Below are positions 17,486 to 25,613 of a DNA stretch of 64,000 bases, piece by piece (position 1 is the first letter of the stretch; every line of letters starts with the position of its first letter). Source of the stretch: Dyella caseinilytica (GTDB lineage: Bacteria > Pseudomonadota > Gammaproteobacteria > Xanthomonadales > Rhodanobacteraceae); assembly GCF_016865235.1 (NCBI RefSeq), contig NZ_CP064030.1, positions 2,604,001 to 2,668,000 of the forward strand, read 5' to 3'. Under the pieces are notes generated by a model, which was not told the origin of the DNA, ran no database searches, and was given only the letters and a program-made list of their open reading frames with translations. The translations under genes were made by a program, and so were the position numbers.

Positions 17486-18294
17486 TACGAAGCAAGTGCG
17501 AGCGCAGTGAGCTGGTCAAGCTCGTCATCGTCAAAACCGGCTTCCAGACGCGCGGGACGATTGAATGGTCCGCGCAGGTTGCGGCCCATGTAATCGCGCA
17601 GCAGATCGAGGAAAGTTTCGCGCGAATCCAGACCATCGCGCTCGCAGCACCAGCGGAACCAGCGTGAGCCGGCGGCAACATGCGCGACTTCTTCGCGCAG
17701 GATGATTTCAAGAATGGCGATGGTGCGTTCGTCGCCTACAGCACGCAGGCGCTCAATCATGCCGGGCGTGACATCCAGCCCACGCGCTTCCAGTACGCGC
17801 GGCACCAATGCCATGCGGGCGGTGTCGTGATGCGCGGTTTTTTCGGCCATTTCCCATAGGCCATTGTGGGCATCGAAGTCGCCGTAGGTATGGCCAAGTT
17901 CGCCTAATCGTTCGGCAAGCAGCGCGAAATGGCGGGCTTCGTCATTCGCGCAGCTAGCCCAGTCGCGGTAGTAGTCCGCAGGCATGCCGCGGAAGCGATA
18001 TACCGCGTCCCAGGCCAGATTGATGGCATTGAATTCGATATGTGCCACCGCGTGCACGAGTGCTGCACGGCCTTCCGCCGAGCCCAGGCCGCGATGTGGC
18101 ACTTGGCGTTGCGGAACAAGATGCGGGCGATCGGGACGACCGGGGACGCCGATTGGCTCAGCTGCAGGTGATGTGGCGTCGGCTTGCAATTCGCCAGCCT
18201 GGAATGCGGACCAGGTGGTGTGGGTCAAGCGCAGCTTTTCTGCAGGATCGCTGGCATCAAGGCAGCGTTTGGCGGCGGCGTGGAGATTGTTCAT
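17485..18294 (-). CDS. DUF455 ferritin-like protein
   Basis: The 269-residue product carries the DUF455 signature of a four-helix ferritin-like fold. Metal-ligand-type motifs are visible at HAVAHIEFNAINLAWDAVYR (about residue 80), DWASCANDEARHFALLAERL (about 113) and ILREEVAHVAAGSRWFRWCC (about 198), that is, repeated E/H pairs (EARH, EVAH). The family is often annotated as rhamnosyltransferase-related without biochemical support; a di-metal oxidase or hydroxylase role is suggested only by fold. It lies downstream of purF on the same strand with a 119-bp gap that contains a REP-like palindrome. Confidence 0.8.
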   Translation of the reverse strand: MNNLHAAAKRCLDASDPAEKLRLTHTTWSAFQAGELQADATSPAAEPIGVPGRPDRPHLVPQRQVPHRGLGSAEGRAALVHAVAHIEFNAINLAWDAVYRFRGMPADYYRDWASCANDEARHFALLAERLGELGHTYGDFDAHNGLWEMAEKTAHHDTARMALVPRVLEARGLDVTPGMIERLRAVGDERTIAILEIILREEVAHVAAGSRWFRWCCERDGLDSRETFLDLLRDYMGRNLRGPFNRPARLEAGFDDDELDQLTALALAS

Positions 18295-18340
18295 GGAAAT
18301 TTATAGGGCGAACATCCCCGGGGAAATATCGTCTTGCGTC

Positions 18341-18372
18341 GCTGTCATTCCCGCTTTCGCGGGAATGACAGC
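18341..18372. repeat. REP-like palindrome
   Basis: Perfect 14-bp stem, GCTGTCATTCCCGC / GCGGGAATGACAGC, with loop TTTC, in the gap between purF and the DUF455 gene. It shares its core with the palindromes at 25477, 38973 and 57931. Confidence 0.8.
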
Positions 18373-18413
18373 TAGGAACACACGTTGGTTAACGTATAGC
18401 GCAAATGCGTCCG

Positions 18414-19889
18414 TCAAGCGCTACGTCGCGCCGCCTTCGCATCATCCGAGCGCAACATTTCAATCTGCTGCAAATAATGCTGATCGAGACCGGTGATGTA
18501 TTCGCCGTTGAAGCACGAGGTATCGAAATGCTTCAGGTTTTCGTTGCCATCCTGCACGGCCCAGATCAGATCCTGCAGATCCTGGTAGATCAACCAGTCG
18601 GCGCCGAGCATTTTCTCTACTTCCTGGACCGTATGGCCTGCGGCCACCAGTTCGGAAGCAGCCGGCATGTCGATGCCGTATACATTCGGATAGCGCACCG
18701 GCGGCGCAGCGGAGGCGAAGAACACATTGCGGGCGCCGGCGTCGCGCGCCATCTGGATGATCTGGCGTGAGGTGGTGCCGCGCACAATGGAGTCGTCCAC
18801 CAGCAGCACGTTCTTCTTGCGGAATTCCAATTCCACCGGATTGAGCTTGCGACGCACTGATTTCACGCGCTCGCCCTGCCCCGGCATGATGAAGGTGCGG
18901 CCGATGTAGCGATTCTTCACGAAGCCTTCGCGGAACGGCACACCTAACGCCTCCGCCAGCGCACTGGCGGCAGTGCGTGCGGTGTCGGGAATGGGAATCA
19001 CCGCTTCGATACCGTGATCGGGACGTTCGCGCAGGATCTTCTCGGCCAGCTTCTGGCCCATGCGCAGGCGCGCCTTGTAGACCGACACGTTTTCGATCAT
19101 CGAGTCGGGACGCGCCAGATACACGTATTCAAAAATGCACGGCGAGTGCACGGCGCTCTCGGCGCACATGCGGGTGTGCAGCTGACCATCAACGGTGATG
19201 AACACCGCTTCGCCAGGCGCCACGTCGCGCAGGCGCTTGAAGCCGAGAATGTCCAACGCCACCGACTCTGAGGTCACGGCGTATTCACGACCTTCCGGCG
19301 TCACGCGCTCGCCCAGTACCAGCGGACGAATACCGTTCGGATCGCGGAATGCCAGCAAGCCATAACCCAGCAGCAAGGCAAGACAGGCATAGCCCCCGCG
19401 TGCGCGGGCATGAACACCGGCAACGGCCTTGAAGATGTGATCCGGCGTAAGCGCCATGCGGTCCTGGATCTGCAACTCGTGCGCGAGCACGTTCAGCAGC
19501 ACTTCCGAATCCGAATCGGTATTGATGTGCCGCCGATCGTCCTCGAACATCTCGCGGCGCAGCGTTTCGGTGTTGACCAGGTTGCCGTTGTGCGCGAAAG
19601 CGATGCCGTAGGGTGAGTTCACGTAGAACGGCTGCGACTCAGAGGAGCCTTCCGAGCCCGCGGTGGGATAGCGGCAATGCCCGATGCCGATGCGTCCACG
19701 CAGGTGGCTCATCGACGTCTGGTTGAACACATCACGGACCAGGCCGTTCTCCTTGTGCAGCCGCAAGCGCGCTCCGTCCACGGTCGCGATGCCCGCCGCG
19801 TCCTGCCCACGATGCTGCAGGACGGTGAGCCCGTCATAAAGCGCCGATGCCACTTCAGTGGTACCGACAATACCGATGATTCCGCACAT
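18414..19889 (-). CDS. purF: Amidophosphoribosyltransferase
   Basis: PurF catalyses the first committed step of de novo purine synthesis, PRPP plus glutamine to phosphoribosylamine, in the cytoplasm. The 491-residue length is typical. The N-terminus MCGIIGIVG places the catalytic Cys right after Met, as in all class II (Ntn) glutamine amidotransferases. Further glutaminase-domain motifs include HRGQDAAGI (about 26), GHCRYPTAG (about 70) and AHNGNLVN (about 99). The PRPP-binding loop VLLVDDSIVRGTT spans about 361-373. It starts 7 nt after the cvpA stop, so the two are co-transcribed; cvpA-purF is a widespread operon. Confidence 0.98.
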   Translation of the reverse strand: MCGIIGIVGTTEVASALYDGLTVLQHRGQDAAGIATVDGARLRLHKENGLVRDVFNQTSMSHLRGRIGIGHCRYPTAGSEGSSESQPFYVNSPYGIAFAHNGNLVNTETLRREMFEDDRRHINTDSDSEVLLNVLAHELQIQDRMALTPDHIFKAVAGVHARARGGYACLALLLGYGLLAFRDPNGIRPLVLGERVTPEGREYAVTSESVALDILGFKRLRDVAPGEAVFITVDGQLHTRMCAESAVHSPCIFEYVYLARPDSMIENVSVYKARLRMGQKLAEKILRERPDHGIEAVIPIPDTARTAASALAEALGVPFREGFVKNRYIGRTFIMPGQGERVKSVRRKLNPVELEFRKKNVLLVDDSIVRGTTSRQIIQMARDAGARNVFFASAAPPVRYPNVYGIDMPAASELVAAGHTVQEVEKMLGADWLIYQDLQDLIWAVQDGNENLKHFDTSCFNGEYITGLDQHYLQQIEMLRSDDAKAARRSA

Positions 19890-19896
19890 GGTGATG

Positions 19897-20508
19897 CTAC
19901 CCGTTACTGTAATGCGTTGCGTCGGCCGCGCTGGAAGCGGCAGCCGGAGGATTGGATCCGTGCGGCGGCAATCCGGCCGGCAACACGTTTTTCAGGTTTT
20001 GCAGACGCTCCGGGAGATTTCCCGGCTGCAGGTGCTGGCGAACATCCGGCGGCATTTCCTGTTTCAGCCAATCCGCCATGCCCTTGAACTGCGGCAGCAA
20101 CGTCGATTGTTGCCACATGGCTTCGCGCGCCAACGAGGTTTGACCAACCAAGAACACCATCAGCGTCACCAGCAGCACGCCGCGCGCAAAACCAAAAATC
20201 ATGCCGAGCAGGCGATCCGTGCCGCCCAGGCCCGTGCCATCTACCAGCTGGTGCAACACGAATCGCACCAGCGCACCGAGTATCAGCACCGCGATGAAGC
20301 AGGCACCGTAGCCCACCAGCAAGCGCAGTACCGGCGTTTCGATGGTCCGGTCAAAATGCGCCGAAACCGCCGGACCATACGTCCATGCCACCCAGAATGC
20401 CGCCACCCAGGTAGCTAGCGCTAACACCTCGGATATGAGGCCGCGCCAAAGTCCTACAAGGACCGAAAGCGCCAATACGGCGATGATGATCAGGTCGATC
20501 GCGTTCAT
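19897..20508 (-). CDS. cvpA: CvpA family inner-membrane protein
   Basis: The 203-residue product has four predicted membrane segments: IDLIIIAVLALSVLVGLWRG near the N-terminus, VLALATWVAAFWVAW, LLVGYGACFIAVLILGAL and GVLLVTLMVFLVGQTSLAR. A charged or proline-rich cytoplasmic tail follows. The Leu/Gly pattern LVGLWRGLISEVLAL is the CvpA signature. CvpA is required for colicin V production in E. coli and for envelope stress resistance; its molecular role is unclear. It sits 27 nt after the SPOR gene and 7 nt before purF. Confidence 0.95.
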   Translation of the reverse strand: MNAIDLIIIAVLALSVLVGLWRGLISEVLALATWVAAFWVAWTYGPAVSAHFDRTIETPVLRLLVGYGACFIAVLILGALVRFVLHQLVDGTGLGGTDRLLGMIFGFARGVLLVTLMVFLVGQTSLAREAMWQQSTLLPQFKGMADWLKQEMPPDVRQHLQPGNLPERLQNLKNVLPAGLPPHGSNPPAAASSAADATHYSNG

Positions 20509-20535
20509 CCCGTGGCTTCCGGTTCTTTATGCCGT

Positions 20536-21501
20536 TCAGTTAGCGCTGACGACGTTGCCGTCCAGCCCGAGTTTGGCCTTGATCTGATCACGCAGGCTCA
20601 CCGCATCGGCACGCTGGGTCTGTGGACCGGCGCGCACGCGCCAGAGCTGCTTGCCGCCCGCATTGACCGAGTCCACGAAGCCGTCGAAGCCGCTGGCGCG
20701 CAGCTTGTCACGCAGCGCCATGGCGTCCGCCTTGCTGCCCATGGCCGCCACCTGCACGGCCCAGGCGCCTGCGCGCGCGGGACCGGCCGCGGCCACCGGT
20801 GCGGGAACATCGCCCTGAGGCGTGGTGGCGCCGCTTTCCAAGCGCGCCGGAATGCCGGGCACGGTCTGCGCGATCTTCAGGCGCGCGGCTTCAGCCGCCG
20901 CACGGGTTTCGAACGGACCGGCGCTGACCAGGGTCAAAGTTTTGCCGGCACGCTGGATCGGCTCGCTACGAACCGGGTAGCCCATGCTGCGCACGCGCTG
21001 CATCAGGCGATTGGCACCGTCCGGCGCGTAGGCACTGAGATTGACGCTATAGATACCGCGTGCCGCCGTGGCCGGAGGCAGCGCAGGCTCGGAGGGGGGC
21101 GCTACCACGGGGGCGGGCGGCGGCGCGATCGCCGGACGGCTGGTCGCCGCGACAGCTCTCGTCGGCGGGGTCGGAATGGCTGGTTGTTGTTGGACAGGCG
21201 GCGTGGCAATAGCCGGAGCACTCGAACTGACAGCCGGCTGCGCGCTGGTGTTCACCGTGCTCATGCCAGTGGCGTTGGGCGCGGCGGTGGTCGCGGGCGC
21301 CACGCTGCTGGCCGGGGACGGCTGGCCCGCCAGGCTCATCGTCTTGGTCTGCAAATCGCGATCTGGCGCCGCGGGAATGGCCAGGCTGACCGATTGATCG
21401 GTGTTGGTGCTGGTTGACGGCGCTTTGCTCGAGAACATCATCGGTACGAACAGGACAGCCAGCGCAACGAGGACAGCGGCTCCCAACAGGCGTGTGTTCA
21501 A
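20536..21501 (-). CDS. SPOR-domain cell-division protein (DedD-like)
   Basis: 321 residues: one N-terminal membrane anchor (RLLGAAVLVALAVLFVPMMF), a long low-complexity Pro/Ala/Ser/Thr linker (about 35-160), then two SPOR-like units. The first is at about 168-235 (ARGIYSVNLSAYAPDGANR to LVSAGPFETRAAAEAA); the second is C-terminal at about 245-320 (AWAVQVAAMGSKADAMALRD to WRVRAGPQTQRADA). SPOR domains bind denuded septal peptidoglycan. DedD normally has one; the first copy here is more divergent. The position between folC and cvpA is the conserved dedD location. Confidence 0.9.
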   Translation of the reverse strand: MNTRLLGAAVLVALAVLFVPMMFSSKAPSTSTNTDQSVSLAIPAAPDRDLQTKTMSLAGQPSPASSVAPATTAAPNATGMSTVNTSAQPAVSSSAPAIATPPVQQQPAIPTPPTRAVAATSRPAIAPPPAPVVAPPSEPALPPATAARGIYSVNLSAYAPDGANRLMQRVRSMGYPVRSEPIQRAGKTLTLVSAGPFETRAAAEAARLKIAQTVPGIPARLESGATTPQGDVPAPVAAAGPARAGAWAVQVAAMGSKADAMALRDKLRASGFDGFVDSVNAGGKQLWRVRAGPQTQRADAVSLRDQIKAKLGLDGNVVSAN

Positions 21502-21586
21502 GATCGACTCCAGACAACCACTTGTGCGTGACGGCGGCGATTATACCCGGCCCCGCAGGTTTACATGACGGAATCGACACGAAGGT

Positions 21587-22858
21587 TCAGCGGGCCGTTT
21601 CTTCCAGCACCGCGGCGGCGACGAAAAACGAGCCAAAGGCGAGAATGCGGTCACCAAACCGGGCGCTTGCCCGCGCTGCAGCCAATGCATGCCGCACATT
21701 TGGATACGTATCAACCGCTGCACGGGGCAATACCTGATGCAGCACGCCCGCCAGAACCGATGCAGGCAAGCCGCGCGGCGTGTCCTGCTCCAGCCCGGCC
21801 AGATGCCAGTGCGTGATGCGCGTACCGAGTGCGGCCATCACTCCGCCGACGTCTTTATCCGATAGCGCGCCATAAACCGCATGTACGCGCCCGCCAGGCT
21901 GGGCATCCAGCCAGTCGGCCAGGGCACGCGCTGCTTGTGGGTTGTGCCCTACGTCAACAATTAGCAGCGGATCACCGCCCAAAGGCTGCAATCGCGCCGG
22001 CGCCCGTGGCTGGTGCATGCCGGCGGCCGCGATGCGCTCCAGCTCGGCCAGTTCCACCAGTTTCAGCGTATGCACGGCGGCGATGGCCGACGCTGCGTTG
22101 GCGTATTGCACGGGAGCGGCCAATTCGGGATCCGGCAAGGTCAACCGGGTGTCATCGCGATGCAGCCACGCCCAGTGATGAACGGAACGCTCCACCCAGA
22201 AATCCTGCCCTGCCCGTTCGACGCTGGCGCCATGTGCCGTCAGTGCCTCCAACAGGCCACTCGGCGGATCGAGTTCGCCGACAATCGCCGGACGGCCGCG
22301 GCGGGCAATACCCGCTTTCTCGCGGCCGATGCTGTCGCGATCCGGTCCCAGCCATTCCACATGATCCAGATCGACCGTGGTGATGATCACTGCATCCGCG
22401 TCGATCAGGTTGACCGCATCGAGGCGGCCGCCAAGACCTACTTCCAGTACAGCGACATCAAGACCCGCTCGCGAAAACAGATCGAATGCGGCCAGTGTGC
22501 CGAACTCGAAGTACGTCAGCGGAATCTCGCCACGGGCAAGTTCAATGCGCTCGAAACTTTCGATCAGCGCCGCATCGCTGGCATCCACACCGGCGATACG
22601 AATGCGCTCGTTGTAGCGGAGAAGATGCGGTGAGGTGTAACAGCCGACTTTTTGTCCGGCCGCCGTGAGCATCGCCTCCAGAAACGCAACCGTCGAGCCC
22701 TTGCCGTTGGTGCCGCCGACCGTTATCACGTGACGTGCCAGCGGAGGCGCATCCATGCGTTCCCAGACGGCCCGTACGCGATCAAGTCCCAGGTCGACGC
22801 CAAGCGCGTGGACGCCCTGTTGGTAATCCAGCCATTCGGCAAGGGTTCTTGGTTTCAC
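21587..22858 (-). CDS. folC: Bifunctional folylpolyglutamate synthase/dihydrofolate synthase
   Basis: FolC ligates glutamate to dihydropteroate and then polyglutamylates folates. The P-loop VGGTNGKGSTVAF is at about residues 47-59, followed by CYTSPHLLRYNERIRI, the Mur-ligase segment FEFGTLAAFDLF and DAVIITTVDLDHVEWLG. The C-terminal domain has VDVGHNPQAARALADWL. I prefer the GTG at 22858, which has GGAG 6 nt upstream and gives the family-typical start VKPRTLAEWLDY; an upstream GTG/ATG at 22900/22897 would add 14 non-family residues. It is the first gene of the folC-SPOR-cvpA-purF block. accD, the usual upstream partner, is not here. Confidence 0.95.
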   Translation of the reverse strand: MKPRTLAEWLDYQQGVHALGVDLGLDRVRAVWERMDAPPLARHVITVGGTNGKGSTVAFLEAMLTAAGQKVGCYTSPHLLRYNERIRIAGVDASDAALIESFERIELARGEIPLTYFEFGTLAAFDLFSRAGLDVAVLEVGLGGRLDAVNLIDADAVIITTVDLDHVEWLGPDRDSIGREKAGIARRGRPAIVGELDPPSGLLEALTAHGASVERAGQDFWVERSVHHWAWLHRDDTRLTLPDPELAAPVQYANAASAIAAVHTLKLVELAELERIAAAGMHQPRAPARLQPLGGDPLLIVDVGHNPQAARALADWLDAQPGGRVHAVYGALSDKDVGGVMAALGTRITHWHLAGLEQDTPRGLPASVLAGVLHQVLPRAAVDTYPNVRHALAAARASARFGDRILAFGSFFVAAAVLEETAR

Positions 22859-22917
22859 GCAGGGCTCCGGGTTCAGGCCCGCGCACCATACGGGCATCAC
22901 GCCCGCCGCACAATCCT

Positions 22918-23076
22918 TCAGAAATGCATACCGGAGGCGTGCACGGCCCAGTACATGGCAAACAACGTCCAGAAAGTGCGTTTCAGTGCCTTGCCGGCCA
23001 GAAAGGCGACCAGCAGGCCGACCAGCAACGGCATGTATTTCTCGAGCGTACGGCGAGTGTCGTTCACGGCGTTCAT
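22918..23076 (-). CDS. Small membrane protein, 52 aa
   Basis: A short gene with a strong ribosome site (GGGAGGAGA, 6 nt before the ATG at 23076). The product has a polar N-terminus (MNAVNDTRRTLEKY), one long hydrophobic segment (MPLLVGLLVAFLAGKALKR) and a second (FWTLFAMYWAVHAS). I do not recognise a family. It lies between the slipin gene and folC on the same strand, with about 100 bp on the slipin side. A longer in-frame extension to 23160 lacks a ribosome site. Confidence 0.7.
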   Translation of the reverse strand: MNAVNDTRRTLEKYMPLLVGLLVAFLAGKALKRTFWTLFAMYWAVHASGMHF

Positions 23077-23179
23077 GGCTTTCTCCTCCCGCACCGGGTG
23101 TGGTGTGGGAGAGATCATCGGCCTCAGGCCACGGCCGTGGCAGACACAGGCGTCATTCATCGGATCTGACAGACGTCAC

Positions 23180-23929
23180 CTAGCTTGTTTTATCGAGCAA
23201 TGGCTTGAGCAGATCCAGCGGTAGCGGAAATACAATGGTGCTGGACTGCCCGCTGCTGGACATGCTGGCCAAGGTCTGCAAATACCGTAACTGCAGAGCC
23301 TGCGGTTGCTGGGACAGCATCGCGGCGGCGTCGCGCAGCCTTTCCGACGCTTGCAGTTCGCCGTCGGCGTGGATCACCTTGGCCCGGCGTTCGCGTTCCG
23401 CTTCAGCCTGACGGGCAATCGCACGCACCATGGTTTCGTTGAGATCGACATCCTTGATCTCGACATTGGTGATCTTGATGCCCCAGGGATCCGTTGCCTC
23501 ATCAAGGATTTGCTGCAAGCTGTGATTGATCGAATCGCGCTGCGAGAGGATCTCGTCCAATTCGTGCTGGCCAAGCACCGAGCGCAGGCGTGTCTGCGAC
23601 AGCTGACTGGTGGCCTGGAAGAAGTCCGCCACTTTCAGCACCGACTTGTCCGGTTCCATCACGCGGAAATACACCACTGCATTGACGCGTACCGAAACGT
23701 TGTCACGGGAAATGACATCCTGCGGCGGCACATCCATCACCGTGACGCGCAGATCCACCCGCGTCATTCGCTGCACCATCGGCACCAGAACGAACAAACC
23801 CGGGCCCTTGGTGCCGGTATAGCGACCCAGCGTCAGCACCACACCACGCTGGTATTCCGGCAGCACCTTGATCGACGAAAACAATAGCGCAATCACGACA
23901 AGCACGATAACGCCCATGAAACCGATCAT
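23180..23929 (-). CDS. Slipin (stomatin/SPFH-domain membrane protein)
   Basis: 249 residues from the ATG at 23929 (AGGAGA 6 nt upstream). An N-terminal hairpin/transmembrane segment (GFMGVIVLVVIALLFSSIKV) precedes an SPFH domain: LPEYQRGVVLTLGRY, GPGLFVLVPMVQRMTRVDLR, PPQDVISRDNVSVRVNAVVY. A coiled-coil helix with ARQAEAERERRAKVI and a C-terminal oligomerisation part follow. Bacterial slipins partner with NfeD proteins in membrane microdomains. Its ATG overlaps the nfeD stop in an ATGA, so translation is coupled. Confidence 0.93.
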   Translation of the reverse strand: MIGFMGVIVLVVIALLFSSIKVLPEYQRGVVLTLGRYTGTKGPGLFVLVPMVQRMTRVDLRVTVMDVPPQDVISRDNVSVRVNAVVYFRVMEPDKSVLKVADFFQATSQLSQTRLRSVLGQHELDEILSQRDSINHSLQQILDEATDPWGIKITNVEIKDVDLNETMVRAIARQAEAERERRAKVIHADGELQASERLRDAAAMLSQQPQALQLRYLQTLASMSSSGQSSTIVFPLPLDLLKPLLDKTS

Positions 23930-25347
23930 GAAGATTCTCCTTCGCCTGCCTGCGCAGTCGTCACCTGCAGCAACAAGCCATGACGACTGACCACACGCAC
24001 AGACGCACCGGCGGGAAGCGCCGCCTCGCATTGCACGCGCCAGCGTTCACCGCCGATACGCGCCCAACCCTGGCCGCCGGCTGCGACGGCCTGCAGCAAT
24101 TCGCCCGTACTTTGCAGCATCTGCGCATCGCCGTTGAAAGCACGTGCACGGCGCGCTCGCATCACCAACCGCAATAGCAAGGCCAGTAGAACAATCGCGC
24201 AACAACCTATGCCGACGATGACGCCAAGATCCACCTGGTAACCCGGCACGTCGGTGCGAAACAACATGACCGAACCCAGCACGAAAGCGATCACGCCGCC
24301 GACGCCCAGCACCCCTGCCGTCGGCACGAATGCCTCCGCCAGCAAGAGTGCTACGCCAAGCGCCATCAAGATCAAACCGGCGTAGCTCACCGGCAGCAAT
24401 TGCAACGCATACAGGCCGATCAGCAAACAAATACCGCCCGTCACACCGGGGAAGAAACTGCCGGGATGGAAAACTTCAAGGATCAGACCGTATATGCCAG
24501 CCAGCAGCAGCACATACGCTATGGTGGGATTGGTGATGATTCCCAAAAAGCGCGCACGCCAGTCCGGTGGATAATCGTGTATCGGTAGATCACGCACGGC
24601 CAGCGTCACGGATTGCTCTCCGACATGCACCGTTCGGCCATCGGCTTGCGCCAGCAGGGATGATGAATCGGCCGCAACGAAATCGATGACATGCTGTGCG
24701 GCCGCTTCGCTCGCCGTAAGTGTTGCAGCGCCGCGCACCGCCTGCTCTGCCCACACAGCATTGCGGCCATGCATCTGCGCCAGCGAACGGATCATCGCAA
24801 TGGCATCGTTGAGTATTTTGTTGGATTCGGCATCACTAAGTGGGTTATTGCCGGAAGTCGCTTTATCCGTGGACTTGCTGGACGACGGTAAACCGTTGCC
24901 CAGCGGCGATGGCATGGGCGTACCACCACCCAGATCAACCGGTGTCGCCGCACCCAAATGCGTCGCGGGTGCCATGGCCGCAATGGGACATGCGTAGAGA
25001 ATGTACGTGCCAGCAGACGCCGCACGCGCGCCGGACGGCGCCACATAACCGATGATGGGCACTTTTGACGCCAGGATATCCGACACGATGCTTCGCATGG
25101 ATTCAATCAATCCGCCTGGCGTATCGAGTTGCAACACGATGGCCTTGGCGCCGTCATCGGTTGCGCGCTGGATCGCGCCATCGACGTATTCCGCTGCGGC
25201 GGGGCCGATCGGACCGATCAATTCGATGCGTGCCACAAAGGGCGCATTGGCGGGTGTTACCGGCGCGTCCATGGCGGGCGAAGCTGCAAGTAGCGCAGCT
25301 GCCGCGCAGAAGGCGGCACTCCACACGACCCATCCTCTCCGTGACAT
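23926..25347 (-). CDS. NfeD family membrane serine protease (ClpP-class)
   Basis: 473 residues: a signal peptide (about 1-27), then a ClpP/crotonase-fold protease domain at about 35-230. It includes VLQLDTPGGLIESMRSIV and SGARAASAGTYILYACPIAA; by analogy with the archaeal STOPP proteases, the nucleophile is the Ser of SAGTY (about 111) and the base a Lys near 177 (ESNKILNDAIAMI). Four or five membrane helices (about 250-395) and a C-terminal OB-fold NfeD domain (AVAAGGQGWARIGGERWRV) complete the full-length form. It cleaves or regulates stomatin-type partners, here the slipin encoded immediately after it with a 4-base overlap. Confidence 0.92.
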   Translation of the reverse strand: MSRRGWVVWSAAFCAAAALLAASPAMDAPVTPANAPFVARIELIGPIGPAAAEYVDGAIQRATDDGAKAIVLQLDTPGGLIESMRSIVSDILASKVPIIGYVAPSGARAASAGTYILYACPIAAMAPATHLGAATPVDLGGGTPMPSPLGNGLPSSSKSTDKATSGNNPLSDAESNKILNDAIAMIRSLAQMHGRNAVWAEQAVRGAATLTASEAAAQHVIDFVAADSSSLLAQADGRTVHVGEQSVTLAVRDLPIHDYPPDWRARFLGIITNPTIAYVLLLAGIYGLILEVFHPGSFFPGVTGGICLLIGLYALQLLPVSYAGLILMALGVALLLAEAFVPTAGVLGVGGVIAFVLGSVMLFRTDVPGYQVDLGVIVGIGCCAIVLLALLLRLVMRARRARAFNGDAQMLQSTGELLQAVAAGGQGWARIGGERWRVQCEAALPAGASVRVVSRHGLLLQVTTAQAGEGESS

Positions 25348-25476
25348 GGCATTGGCCTCCCGGCCGGCATGATCACCACGTAGCCGTCGCGTGTGACGGC
25401 TGCGGAGGAGATTTTACGCCTCGACGAGGCTTTTTGTGTGCGCGCCCCTTTCCGAGGTATCCGACATTGCCTCACG

Positions 25477-25543
25477 GTCATCCCGGCGAAGGCCGGGATC
25501 CATGCAAGTTGTGGAAATGGATCCCGGCCTTCGCCGGGAGGAC
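25477..25543. repeat. Paired REP-like palindromes forming one long inverted repeat
   Basis: Two palindromic units face each other: GTCATCCCGGCGAAGG then CCGGGATCCA, and 16 bp later TGGATCCCGGCC then TTCGCCGGGAGGAC. The two arms are complementary over about 26 bp with a single mismatch. It lies in the 266-bp gap between nfeD (starting at 25347) and copA (ending at 25614), where I see no gene. Confidence 0.8.
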
Positions 25544-25613
25544 AGCAAGGTAAAACAGGGCATCCAGAAAGTCATTCAATCGCCCTGCCAAAAGATCAAA
25601 GCAGGCAGTTCAA

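Noticed and set aside
21587..22900. Extended start for folC at 22900
   Set aside because: The added 14 residues (rich in Pro, Cys and Trp) do not resemble FolC N-termini, and the GTG at 22858 has its own ribosome site.
25418..25438. Small GCCTC/GAGGC hairpin followed by TTTTT on the plus strand
   Set aside because: It looks like a terminator, but no plus-strand gene lies upstream, and the stem is only 5 bp.
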